A stretch of 64,000 nucleotides of DNA from the NCBI GenBank assembly GCA_023259035.1, contig JAHFRA010000005.1:57765-121764 (forward strand), given 5' to 3'. The notes under the pieces were generated by a model. It saw only the letters and a program-made list of their open reading frames with translations, was not told the DNA's origin and ran no database searches. The translations under genes were made by a program, and so were the position numbers. Within the stretch, counting starts at the first letter, position 1. Each line of letters begins with the position of its first letter. Positions 8,666-17,080 of this stretch are shown piece after piece. This DNA comes from Gallionella sp. (lineage in GTDB: Bacteria > Pseudomonadota > Gammaproteobacteria > Burkholderiales > Gallionellaceae).

Positions 8666-9673
8666 ATGAAACTTTTAAGACAGCTGTTAACCCTGTTTGC
8701 TTTTGCGGGAGCAGTGGGTGTAATGACTTCCGCGCTTGCCGCAGATGCGCCACAAGCAGCCAGCGAGCAGAAGGCGGCCAAAGATCTCGTCCTGAAGGGT
8801 GATGCAAAATGCACCGGTTGTCATGACGAATCTGACGAACCCCAGCCTTCGATGATCGACCTGCATCCGCAGGTGCTCAGCATTGGTAAAACCACGCATG
8901 GCACAACGGCAGACAGCCGCACACCGACTTGCATCAACTGCCACGGGGAGAGCGCCAATCACCTCAACCACAAAGGTAGCGAAAAGCCGCCCAAGGCGGA
9001 TCGTACTTTCGGCAAAAATACGGCTACTCCGGCTGCGGAACGCAATGCGGCCTGCTTGAGCTGCCACCAAAAAGATGCCAGTCGCCACTTGTGGACGGGC
9101 AGCGCGCATGAAAGCCGCGACGTGGCCTGCACCTCATGCCACCAAGTGCATGCCGCGCACGACAAGGTGCGCGATAAACGCACGCAGGCCGAAGTTTGCT
9201 TCACCTGCCACAAGGAGCAGCGCGCGCAAGCCAATAAACCCTCTCACCATCCCATCCTGGAAGGAAAAGTGGCTTGTTCCGATTGCCACAACGCGCACGG
9301 CTCTGCCGGCCCCAAGCTGATGAAGCGCGATAGCGTGGTTGAGACTTGCTACACCTGCCATGCGGAAAAACGCGGCCCGTTCGTGCATAACCACAGGCCG
9401 GTGAACGATGATTGCACCAATTGTCACATGCCGCACGGCACCACCGCCGACAATCTGCTCAAGGCGCGTCCGCCGCTGGTCTGCTACCAATGTCACAGCG
9501 GTCACGGCACACCGGGTGTGGCGGGTATCGCGCCGGGAATCACAACTTCGCCAAAGGCCAACACCTTTATCGAGCAAGGGCGCGGCTGCCTCAACTGCCA
9601 TACCGAAATTCACGGCAGCAATAACCCGAACGGCGGACAGAACCTGCTTCCTCCGGCCTTCTTCTTGCGTTAA
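8666..9673 (+). CDS. mtoA: Decaheme cytochrome c, MtrA/DmsE/MtoA family
   Basis: A 335-residue exported protein, the usual MtrA length (about 333). It has a signal peptide ending near SALAAD and ten CxxCH motifs in order: CTGCH, CINCH, CLSCH, CTSCH, CFTCH, CSDCH, CYTCH, CTNCH, CYQCH, CLNCH. The ATG at 8666 follows GGGAGG. In the family this decaheme wire threads the MtrB/PioB barrel and carries electrons across the outer membrane. It is 13 bp from the porin gene. There is no outer-surface MtrC-type cytochrome in the window, as is usual for iron-oxidising Mto/Pio systems. Substrate (Fe(II) oxidation versus extracellular reduction) is inference. Confidence 0.93.
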   Translation: MKLLRQLLTLFAFAGAVGVMTSALAADAPQAASEQKAAKDLVLKGDAKCTGCHDESDEPQPSMIDLHPQVLSIGKTTHGTTADSRTPTCINCHGESANHLNHKGSEKPPKADRTFGKNTATPAAERNAACLSCHQKDASRHLWTGSAHESRDVACTSCHQVHAAHDKVRDKRTQAEVCFTCHKEQRAQANKPSHHPILEGKVACSDCHNAHGSAGPKLMKRDSVVETCYTCHAEKRGPFVHNHRPVNDDCTNCHMPHGTTADNLLKARPPLVCYQCHSGHGTPGVAGIAPGITTSPKANTFIEQGRGCLNCHTEIHGSNNPNGGQNLLPPAFFLR

Positions 9674-9686
9674 TAGGAGATATACC

Positions 9687-12023
9687 ATGAACAATAAAAC
9701 AGTTAATGAGTTTCGTCTGTTACCCGTAGCAGCGGCGGTCTTGCTTGCCTACAGCAATGTCTATGCCGAGGATAGCCTGGACGTTCACGATCTGATCACA
9801 CCGGAAAGTTCTGTCAGCGCCGGCGTCGGCACGGTGAACAGCGCGAATGACGCGAAACGTTTCTCGCAATACACCGGGTTGAATCAAAGCGTGTCGGTGC
9901 TGCTGGATATCGAGATAAACAAACGTGACGACACAACTGGATTCTGGACCAAACTCAACGCGCGCAATCTCGGGTTGGACACACGCGAATTGTTTTTTTC
10001 GCAGCAAAAGCAGGGCGATTGGAAATACTTGCTCGACTACAACGAAATCGTGCGGCGTGATCCCTACACCATCCATACCGGGATGACTGGTGTCGGCACT
10101 ACAAACCCGACCATCAACCTGATCGCGCAACCGGCCATGCCGGCAGCTTGGGCTACGGCGAACGGTCTTGCGGCAAGCAACGGCGTGCAAGGGAGCGATG
10201 TGGAGCTGAAGCTGAAGCGCACGGCGCTGGGGGTCAGCGGTGCGAAATGGATCACGCCGGAACTTCAATTTGAGCTCAGCTTCAGAAATGAAGACAAGAA
10301 GGGCGCGCGCATGTTTGGCCGTGCCGGGCTGGATTCTTCTGATATGCAACTCCGGCCAGTTAAAGGAACCGGCGGTGCCAACGGAAGCTGGGCGGTGCTA
10401 TTGACTCCGGAGCCGATCGATTCGACCACCCGGTTATTGGAAGGCAGGCTGAACTTTGCTCGCGACAACCTGGCGCTGACAGGCGGTTACTACGGCTCGT
10501 TCTACGCCAACAATAACGGCAGTATGTCGCTGAACGTGCCCGGCACTTTGAACCGCGGTGTCTTATGGAACGACTGTGCGACAGCGGGATGCTCGACTGT
10601 GCAGCAGTTGGCGTCTTCTGCCGTGGCATTGCCTCCTGATAATCAGGCGCACCAGTTTTATCTCAATGGCAATTATGCTTTCTCGGAAACCACGCGTAGT
10701 ACCTTCAAGCTGTCCTATACCCACGCCACGCAGAATGAGAACTTTGTTGCGATGGGGTTGACTCCGTCGGCTTCTGCGCCGGCGAACCTGGGGGGTGTGG
10801 TGGATACCAAGTTGGCGCAGTTCGGTTTGACGATGCGTCCACTAAAGGAATTGTCCGTCAACGCCAGCGTGCGTTATGAGGACCGCTCCGACAAAACACC
10901 GATCTATGTATACAACGCCAATGGTATCGCGGGGAATGCGCTGAACGGCACCACCAACTGGCCTTCCGGTTCGCAGACTCGCACCACTGCAAAGCTGGAC
11001 GGCATCTACCGTCTGCTATCCGGATACTCGGTCACGTTGGGGGGGGACTGGGAGCGCAAGGCGGCACCGCTGCCACCCGCTAACACAGCGCTGTTCGCCA
11101 ATCAGGTATTGTTCCGTCCAGCCCTCAACGAATACGGCATTCATACAGAAGTGCGCAAAGCCATGTCGGAAAAACTGAATGGGGCGTTGGGGTTCGAGTA
11201 TAAGGAGCGGCGCGGAAATGACCTGGCTTGGGTGACCACTACCGGGACGGCTGGCAATATGGTGGTGACGTTCAATCCGGGTGCGACAACCACGGGTAAT
11301 CGTGTGTTGCCGGATATGTATATGGACAGGAACCGCACCAAATTGCGCGGCAATCTGGATTGGGAGGCGAATGAAAAACTATCGCTGCAAGCGGTCGCCG
11401 AGCATACCCAGGATGATTACCTGCGCGCGATTCCTGCGGTTGTTCCGGTGCAGGTCGTGCCAATCGTAGCAGGTGCGCGCACCATCACCGGTGATTCCTT
11501 GACGCTGGATGCCACCTATCAGGTTTCGGATGCTTGGCGGTTAAATGCCTTTGGGACACGCAGCTATAACCGCTGGAACGTGAACAAAGCCAACCTGGGT
11601 GATGATACGCGCAACACGACGGATACCTTTGGGATGGGGGTGAGCGGCATGGCAAGCTCGCGTTTGACGGTTGGCGTGGATATATTGGCAACCCGCGATA
11701 AAACCACCTTTAATAACGTGGTTGCCACCGCTGTTGCAGGCGCTGCTCCGGGCAATGCTGTTGGATGGAATGGACAGACCTTGCCCGGTAATTATCTGCC
11801 CAATATCAATTACACGGCCAACAAGTTAAATATTCACGGTAAATATGCAGTTGATAAAAAGTCGGATGTGCAGATGCTGTTATCTTTCCAGCAGTTTAAG
11901 ACTGATGATTGGCAATGGGGATATAACGGCGTGCCATTTTTATACTCGGACAACACAACTGTATCTCAACCCATGAAGCAGAATCTGGTATTTGTTGGCG
12001 CGAGTTACATTTTTAAATTCTAA
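9687..12023 (+). CDS. mtoB: MtrB/PioB/MtoB-family outer-membrane beta-barrel porin
   Basis: A 778-residue protein with a signal peptide (ending NVYAED), alternating amphipathic strands throughout, and a terminal strand ending in Phe (GASYIFKF), typical of outer-membrane barrels. Its length is close to PioB/MtoB and longer than Shewanella MtrB (about 700). AGGAGATATACC precedes the ATG. It forms the sheath for the decaheme MtoA. The CxxC motif often found near the N-terminus of Shewanella-type MtrB is absent; the only Cys pair I see is in a later loop (DCATAGC). It is the last gene of the cluster. Confidence 0.92.
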   Translation: MNNKTVNEFRLLPVAAAVLLAYSNVYAEDSLDVHDLITPESSVSAGVGTVNSANDAKRFSQYTGLNQSVSVLLDIEINKRDDTTGFWTKLNARNLGLDTRELFFSQQKQGDWKYLLDYNEIVRRDPYTIHTGMTGVGTTNPTINLIAQPAMPAAWATANGLAASNGVQGSDVELKLKRTALGVSGAKWITPELQFELSFRNEDKKGARMFGRAGLDSSDMQLRPVKGTGGANGSWAVLLTPEPIDSTTRLLEGRLNFARDNLALTGGYYGSFYANNNGSMSLNVPGTLNRGVLWNDCATAGCSTVQQLASSAVALPPDNQAHQFYLNGNYAFSETTRSTFKLSYTHATQNENFVAMGLTPSASAPANLGGVVDTKLAQFGLTMRPLKELSVNASVRYEDRSDKTPIYVYNANGIAGNALNGTTNWPSGSQTRTTAKLDGIYRLLSGYSVTLGGDWERKAAPLPPANTALFANQVLFRPALNEYGIHTEVRKAMSEKLNGALGFEYKERRGNDLAWVTTTGTAGNMVVTFNPGATTTGNRVLPDMYMDRNRTKLRGNLDWEANEKLSLQAVAEHTQDDYLRAIPAVVPVQVVPIVAGARTITGDSLTLDATYQVSDAWRLNAFGTRSYNRWNVNKANLGDDTRNTTDTFGMGVSGMASSRLTVGVDILATRDKTTFNNVVATAVAGAAPGNAVGWNGQTLPGNYLPNINYTANKLNIHGKYAVDKKSDVQMLLSFQQFKTDDWQWGYNGVPFLYSDNTTVSQPMKQNLVFVGASYIFKF

Positions 12024-12295
12024 TATGGGTCTTGCTGACGAAGGGAGATGCCTACAATCTGAATGCCTGGCAGCAGTACGCCATCGGCGAACCGCCTTGA
12101 GTTGGAGGGTTTAACTTGTATTCCCCGCGCTCTTGGCGCGCGGACAACACGTTTTTGATGTTAAGCGTAGCTCGCCGATTTTGCTTTTCTGCGCCGTAAT
12201 ACCCCGTGGTCTTGCCACGGGGATAGGCGCAGGGCGAGCGAAGCAAATTTATTGGTTTTTTCCGTACCTACGCATCTCATTCGCAGCCGACATCT
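12024..12295. other. Intergenic region after mtoB with two short palindromes
   Basis: Convergent gap between mtoB and cbbO. Two hairpins share the loop TCTTG: CCGCGC/GCGCGG at 12123-12143 and a perfect 8-bp stem CCCCGTGG/CCACGGGG at 12202-12222. Neither is followed by a clear T run, so they look more like dispersed palindromic elements than intrinsic terminators. A 27-codon stretch reading LLTKGDAYNLNAWQQYAIG (from about 12033, stop at 12100) could be a decayed gene end; this is weak. Confidence 0.5.
12202..12222. repeat. Perfect 8-bp palindrome with TCTTG loop
   Basis: CCCCGTGG TCTTG CCACGGGG. A related hairpin with the same loop lies 70 bp upstream (12123-12143). It may act as an mRNA 3'-end stabiliser for mtoB or be a dispersed element. 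Confidence 0.6.
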
Positions 12296-14629
12296 TTACT
12301 TGGTCAGCGCTATAAACAATTGCGGTAGTTTTTCTGGCAGATGCCGCACATTGTCAATAATGGTGTATTGCTTGCCGAAGATGTCCGTGACATATTCATC
12401 GGCCTTGCGGTCGAGATTGATGCAATAGGTGTAAATGCCCTGCTGATCCAGTTCCGTCACTGCCTGCCGCGCATCCTCGATCAACAACCGGCCATCTTTA
12501 CTGTCTATGTCCGAAGGCTCGCCGTCGGTCAGCACCAGCATCAGTTTCTTGTCGGCCTGCTGCTGCTCCAGATAGTGCGCGGCATGACGCATCGCCGCTC
12601 CCATGCGCGTGGAATAGCCAGCTTGCATTGCTGACAGCCGCCCCTTCACCCGGTCATCCCAGCTTTCGCTGAAACCCTTGATATGCAGGTAGCGCACGTC
12701 ATGCCGCGTGTTGGAATGAAACCCGGCGATGGCGAACGGGTCGCCCAGTTTTTCGATTGCCCAGGCCAGCAGCGATACCGCTTCCCGGCTTAATTCCAGA
12801 ATGGTCTGGTCGCAGCCCGCCGCTTTTTCGTTGAGCGATTCGGACAAATCCAGCAGCAGCATCACCGCGATGTTGCGCCCGCTGGTCTTGTGGCTCATGT
12901 TGATACGCGGGTCGGGCGTCGCGCCGCTCTTGTAGTCGATCAGCGAACGCAGCGCGACATCCAGATCCAGTTCGCTGCCTTCTTCCTGATAGCGGATGCG
13001 CACCTTGTCCTGCGGCTTGATCAGGTCGAGCATCTTCTTCAGGCGCTTGGCCAGCGCGCCGTGTTTGGCCAGCAGCCGGTCGATGTCCGCCGCATTGCCA
13101 GGCGGGTGCAGGGCTTCATATACGCTGACCCAGTCCGGGCGGTAACTCTGGTTGAGATAATCCCATTCGTGGTAATGGCGCGGCGGCAGGCCTTTGATTT
13201 CCTCGCCCGGCTCTATCTTGCGCGGCTCGTCGAACGCCTCTTCCTCGTCGCCCTCCTCGATGAATTTCCACATCTGGCGGTTGTCGTCGCGGTAGCTCAC
13301 CACGGTATCCTTGAAATGGATTTTGGCGAGCTGGTCGCTCTGTCGGCGCGTTTTCGCGACGAACGAGACCGCCAGCTCGGCGATCTCCGAAGTGCTCATG
13401 TCGCTGTGTTGCATCAGGTCGTGGAAGCGCTGCGCGAACTCGACGATATGCGGGTTCTTGTAGGGGTGCTGCGGATCGAGGATCGCGCGCGACAACATCG
13501 CCAGACGGTGACGCACGCCGGATTCCTGTTCGGGGTCGCAGGCATCTTCGGCAGGAATCGGGTGCAACGCCGCGAAGATGCGGCGCAGGCCGGGATACTC
13601 GCGCATCGCCAGATATTCCACGCGCGAGTCTTCCAGAAATTCCACCGCCATCCGCTGGAACGGACTGAAGTTGTCAGCGAAGATGGCCGTCGTCCAGCGC
13701 CGGTGCGCGGCGATATGCGCGAGCACCGCGCGGTAGCGATCTATACCCAGAATCCGATTAACCGTTCGTGGTGAGCCTGTCGAACCACATAGCCCTTCGA
13801 CAGGCTCAGGGCGAACGGTTGGCGCAGGCACAATGAAGTCGTCATACACATCCGGCAGACGGATACCGAGCTTGTCGTAATACGGAACCGGCTTGCGCAG
13901 TTCGTCGAATGCGCCCGAATAGGGGATCAGTTGATCTTTGTCATGCCACAATCCGCGCAAGTACATGTCCAGCTTGCGCTCGTTATCCACCAGCAGCGTG
14001 CCGTGCCGCTCGCGCTGCAGCACGGCGCGGCTGTCCGCCGATTGCAGGCTGAAGTAATCGATCTGCCGGTCGGGATGATCCTTGTAATAGCGTACGCCGT
14101 AATCCACCCAGTTCTTCAGCCCCGCCAGCGAAAGCTGGCCGAACAGCACCGAGGCTTGTTTAAAAAGGGGAGGCAGCCCCGGGCTGGGAAAAGTTTGGTG
14201 GATGCCGTGGATCGAACCGGTAGTGCGTTCCATGAAATCCAGCACGATGTCCAGATAGCCGCGCAATTGTTCCAACGATTGCAAGCGCCGCGCGGCGGCA
14301 GGCAATGACTGCAGGAATGGCGTAATGGCATTGCCGTTGGGTGACTTCGTCATCCTGCGGATGCACTCCATCACGGGCGGCAGCGCATCTTCGCCCAGCG
14401 TTTTCGCCACCGCCGGCCATTTCTCCAGAAAGATCAGGATCGGCTCCGCGCCCCGCCCCATCTTGCCGAGGAAGTGCGCGCTCTCGATGTAAGCGTCCAC
14501 TCCATGTGTGGAAAGCGTCGCCAATGCCTCGCGCATGCAATCGGCGAACACCGGCGCGACGCGCGGAAAACCGCAGTCGAGCTGCTTCCAGTAGGCTTTC
14601 AGTTCGGCGGGGATGGTTGCGGTTTCCAT
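12296..14629 (-). CDS. cbbO: RuBisCO activase adaptor CbbO (von Willebrand A domain)
   Basis: A 777-residue protein of the CbbO/NorD type. The C-terminal von Willebrand A domain carries the metal-site motif LLLDLSESLNEK (DxSxS) and LVLTDGEPSDID. The N-terminal two thirds are helical. In the family CbbO and the hexameric AAA+ CbbQ form the activase that removes inhibitory sugar phosphates from RuBisCO. It follows cbbM and cbbQ on the same strand. An in-frame insertion near residues 270-290 (reading TVRPEPVEG...STGSPRTVN) is encoded by a palindromic dispersed repeat, and the reading frame survives. No good ribosome-binding site precedes the ATG, because a REP-like palindrome sits 9 bp upstream. 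Confidence 0.93.
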   Translation of the reverse strand: METATIPAELKAYWKQLDCGFPRVAPVFADCMREALATLSTHGVDAYIESAHFLGKMGRGAEPILIFLEKWPAVAKTLGEDALPPVMECIRRMTKSPNGNAITPFLQSLPAAARRLQSLEQLRGYLDIVLDFMERTTGSIHGIHQTFPSPGLPPLFKQASVLFGQLSLAGLKNWVDYGVRYYKDHPDRQIDYFSLQSADSRAVLQRERHGTLLVDNERKLDMYLRGLWHDKDQLIPYSGAFDELRKPVPYYDKLGIRLPDVYDDFIVPAPTVRPEPVEGLCGSTGSPRTVNRILGIDRYRAVLAHIAAHRRWTTAIFADNFSPFQRMAVEFLEDSRVEYLAMREYPGLRRIFAALHPIPAEDACDPEQESGVRHRLAMLSRAILDPQHPYKNPHIVEFAQRFHDLMQHSDMSTSEIAELAVSFVAKTRRQSDQLAKIHFKDTVVSYRDDNRQMWKFIEEGDEEEAFDEPRKIEPGEEIKGLPPRHYHEWDYLNQSYRPDWVSVYEALHPPGNAADIDRLLAKHGALAKRLKKMLDLIKPQDKVRIRYQEEGSELDLDVALRSLIDYKSGATPDPRINMSHKTSGRNIAVMLLLDLSESLNEKAAGCDQTILELSREAVSLLAWAIEKLGDPFAIAGFHSNTRHDVRYLHIKGFSESWDDRVKGRLSAMQAGYSTRMGAAMRHAAHYLEQQQADKKLMLVLTDGEPSDIDSKDGRLLIEDARQAVTELDQQGIYTYCINLDRKADEYVTDIFGKQYTIIDNVRHLPEKLPQLFIALTK
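13760..13820. repeat. Palindromic dispersed repeat inserted in frame in cbbO
   Basis: A 61-bp imperfect inverted repeat with outer arms AACCGTTCG/CGAACGGTT and inner arms GAGCCTGTCGAA/TTCGACAGGCTC. This belongs to the widely seen class of repeats that translate as RPEPVEG or STGS(G/P)RT. It adds about 20 residues to CbbO without a frameshift. A half-copy (GTGGTGAGCC..CCGAACCA) recurs at 42151-42175. Confidence 0.85.
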
Positions 14630-14637
14630 GATTTCAA

Positions 14638-14683
14638 GTAGGTCGGGCTTCAGCCCGACTTGTCGGGTTAATACCCGACCTAC
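14638..14683. repeat. GTAG-type REP-like palindrome between cbbQ and cbbO
   Basis: Outer arms GTAGGTCGGG/CCCGACCTAC are a perfect 10-bp inverted repeat enclosing two further GTCGGG/CCCGAC arms. It begins with the GTAG typical of REP elements mobilised by TnpA-REP/RAYT transposases. It fills almost the whole gap between cbbQ and cbbO and would fold in the operon mRNA just before the cbbO start, so it could lower CbbO translation. Confidence 0.75.
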
Positions 14684-14691
14684 AAATGCAA

Positions 14692-15495
14692 TTACCCGAA
14701 CACCGCATCGATCGCATGATCCAGCGTGTCGCGGATGTCAGCGTCGTCGGTGATCGGGCGCACCAGCGCCATGCGGCATGCGGCGCGCGGCGTGACGCCG
14801 CCCTTGATCAGCGTAGCGGCATACACCAACAGGCGTGTCGATATGCCTTCGTCCAAGCCGTGCCCTTTCAGGTTGCGCGCCGCCTGACCGATCTTCACCA
14901 GTTGAGCCGACATTTCCTTATCCATGCCGGTTTCCTTGCAGAGGATTTCCGCTTCGACCGCTGCAGCCGGATAGTCGAAGTCGAAAGCGGTGAAGCGCTG
15001 CTTGGTGGATTGCTTCAAGTCTTTCAGCAGGCTCTGGTAGCCGGGGTTGTAGGAAATCACCATCTGGAAATCGGGATGCGCTTCGAGCAACTCGCCTTTC
15101 TTGTCCAGCGGCAGGGTGCGGCGATGGTCGGTCAGCGGGTGGATCACCACGGTCGTGTCCTGACGCGCTTCGACGATTTCATCGAGATAGCAGATCGCGC
15201 CGATGCGCGCGGCAGTGGTCAGCGGGCCATCCAGCCAGCGCGTGCCGTTGGCGTCGAGCAAGTAGCGCCCGACCAGGTCGCTGGCGGTCATGTCTTCGTT
15301 GCACGCCACGGTAATCAGCGGCTTGTTCAGCTTCCACGCCATGTACTCGACGAAGCGCGATTTGCCGCAGCCGGTCGGACCCTTGATCATCACCGGCAGG
15401 CGCGCCGCATAGGCGGCTTCATACAGTGCGACCTCATTGCCCTGTGGCTGATAGAACGGCTCTCTGCCTACCTTGTATTGGTCTTTATTTACCAT
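14692..15495 (-). CDS. cbbQ: RuBisCO activase AAA+ ATPase CbbQ
   Basis: A 267-residue MoxR-type AAA+ protein, the standard CbbQ length. Walker A is GPTGCGKS, Walker B is ICYLDEI, and the sensor 1 region is MVISYNPGY. The start at 15495 has GGGGGAG 6 bases upstream. In the family it is the ATP-driven ring of the CbbQO activase for form I or II RuBisCO. It follows cbbM by 71 bp across an attenuator-like hairpin and precedes cbbO. Confidence 0.95.
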   Translation of the reverse strand: MVNKDQYKVGREPFYQPQGNEVALYEAAYAARLPVMIKGPTGCGKSRFVEYMAWKLNKPLITVACNEDMTASDLVGRYLLDANGTRWLDGPLTTAARIGAICYLDEIVEARQDTTVVIHPLTDHRRTLPLDKKGELLEAHPDFQMVISYNPGYQSLLKDLKQSTKQRFTAFDFDYPAAAVEAEILCKETGMDKEMSAQLVKIGQAARNLKGHGLDEGISTRLLVYAATLIKGGVTPRAACRMALVRPITDDADIRDTLDHAIDAVFG

Positions 15496-15511
15496 GATCA
15501 GCTCCCCCGTG

Positions 15512-15538
15512 AACAAAACGCCCCCAGCAAGTGGGGGC
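15512..15538 (-). terminator. Hairpin with T tract between cbbM and cbbQ (partial terminator)
   Basis: On the minus strand a 7-bp GC-only stem GCCCCCA/TGGGGGC closes a 5-base loop and is followed by GTTTTGTT. It could stop most transcripts after cbbM while letting some read into cbbQO, giving far more RuBisCO than activase. Differential read-through is inference. Confidence 0.7.
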
Positions 15539-15566
15539 GCGTTTTTACTGCTCGACTATCCCCGCA

Positions 15567-16946
15567 TTATTTGTGCACGCCCAGCTTCTCGCGCCAGCCG
15601 GGGAATATCTTGTCCGCATCTTTTGGGAAAGATTCGAATGCGCGCGCGAATTCCTTGTGCTCTTTCGCATACTGGATCGGATCGGCACCGGACTTCCAGC
15701 ATTCGTAGGCTTGGCGCAACGAAATCGCACCCGCTGCCGGGGAATCGATATGGCCGTAAGAACCGCCGCCTGCGGTGTTGATCACGTTGCCGTGGCCGAG
15801 GTTTTCGAAGAAGCCCGGCAGCCGCAACGCGTTCATGCCGCCGGAGATGATCGGCGTGGTCGGCTTCATGCCGTACCATTCCTGATGGTAGAACGGCCCG
15901 GTACAGGAGTCGCGTTCGATCATGTAAGCGATGATGCGGTCATCCTTGCCGCCTTCCATTTTGCCGTAGCCCATCGTGCCGACATGGATGCCGGAAGCGC
16001 CTTGCAAACGCGACATCTTGGCCAGCACGAACGCGGTATAGCCGCGCTTGGAGGAAGGCGAAGTCACCGCACCGTGCCCGGCGCGGTGGTAGTGCAGATA
16101 TTGATTAGGATACTGGCGGCGCGCCGTGGTCACCATACCGGGTCCGCCGACGTAGCCGTCCACCAGGAACGCGACCTTGTCCGCATCCGGACCGAACGTT
16201 TCAAGGATGAAATCGGCACGCGCGCACATTTCATAGTGGTCGTCGGCGGTGATGTTGGCGGAGAACAGTTTGGCCTGGCCGGTTTCGTCCTGGGCGCGCT
16301 TCAGCGAGTCATACACCAGCGGGATCACTTTCTTCAGCGGGCAGAATACCTGGTTGCCTTGCGGCTCATCGTTCTTGATGAAATCGCCGCCCAGCCAGAA
16401 CTGGTAGGCCGCCTTGGCGAACGGCTCGGGGCGCAATCCCAGCTTGGGTTTGATGATGGTGCCAGCAATGTAGCCGCCATCCTTGATCGGGCGACCGAGA
16501 ATGCGCCATAGATCGGAAATATCCTTGGCCGGGCCGTCGAACAGTTGCAACATGCGCGGCGGCACATAGAAATCCTGCATTTGCAGGTTCGCGATGTCGC
16601 CCATCCCCTGATTGTTACCGATACACAGCGTCAGGAAAGATACGATCATCACGCGGCCATCGGTCACGTTGCGGTCGAACAGGTCATTTGGATAAGCGAC
16701 TTTCATGATGCCCTTGGCTTCGTCGATGAAATACACCAGCGCGTCCACGCCCTTGGTGAATTCGTCGGTGGTCGACACTTCCACGTTGGTGCCGGTGGAG
16801 GATTCCGCCGCGATGTGCGCCGCCGCTTCCAGATAGCCGGTGCCCGCAGCAGGCTCCATCGTATAAGCAACCAGAATGTGGTTGCCGCCCTTGATCAGGT
16901 CTTCTTCTTTCAGACTCAGATCCGCATAACGGTTCGATTGATCCAT
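15567..16946 (-). CDS. cbbM: Ribulose-1,5-bisphosphate carboxylase/oxygenase form II
   Basis: A 459-residue form II large subunit, full length. The active-site stretch [18 protein letters not shown] carries the carbamylated Lys and metal-binding Asp/Glu, and IIKPKLGL the catalytic Lys. Loop 6 ([10 protein letters not shown]) and [16 protein letters not shown] are also clear. The ATG at 16946 follows AGGAG. It fixes CO2 in the Calvin cycle; form II enzymes suit high CO2 and low O2. It is the first gene of cbbM-cbbQ-cbbO and divergent from its LysR regulator. Confidence 0.98.
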   Translation of the reverse strand: MDQSNRYADLSLKEEDLIKGGNHILVAYTMEPAAGTGYLEAAAHIAAESSTGTNVEVSTTDEFTKGVDALVYFIDEAKGIMKVAYPNDLFDRNVTDGRVMIVSFLTLCIGNNQGMGDIANLQMQDFYVPPRMLQLFDGPAKDISDLWRILGRPIKDGGYIAGTIIKPKLGLRPEPFAKAAYQFWLGGDFIKNDEPQGNQVFCPLKKVIPLVYDSLKRAQDETGQAKLFSANITADDHYEMCARADFILETFGPDADKVAFLVDGYVGGPGMVTTARRQYPNQYLHYHRAGHGAVTSPSSKRGYTAFVLAKMSRLQGASGIHVGTMGYGKMEGGKDDRIIAYMIERDSCTGPFYHQEWYGMKPTTPIISGGMNALRLPGFFENLGHGNVINTAGGGSYGHIDSPAAGAISLRQAYECWKSGADPIQYAKEHKEFARAFESFPKDADKIFPGWREKLGVHK

Positions 16947-17080
16947 GGCTTTATTCTCCTGTGTTAACGATTGATCATGACTTGCAACGGCTGTCACTAT
17001 AGGTGCATTAATCTATAAGCGATAGTCAATTGTTTTTATCGATACCATAAGCAACACTTATAGTTTACTATAATCCCATC
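16947..17080. promoter_or_regulatory. cbbM-cbbR divergent control region with LysR-type palindromes
   Basis: The 134-bp gap has two dyads of LysR type: CTATAAGCGATAG at 17013-17025 and the perfect TTATAGTTTACTATAA at 17058-17073, 8 bp before cbbR. The second is placed for autorepression and the first for activation of cbbM. Both share the half-site CTATAA. Assignment to CbbR is inference from position. Confidence 0.7.

Noticed and set aside
12890..13774. 294-codon plus-strand open frame opposite cbbO
   Set aside because: Shadow of CbbO; composition rich in Val, Arg and Ala with no recognisable motif.
14686..16511. Long plus-strand open frames opposite cbbQ and cbbM
   Set aside because: Antisense shadows of strongly conserved enzymes; no start signals.
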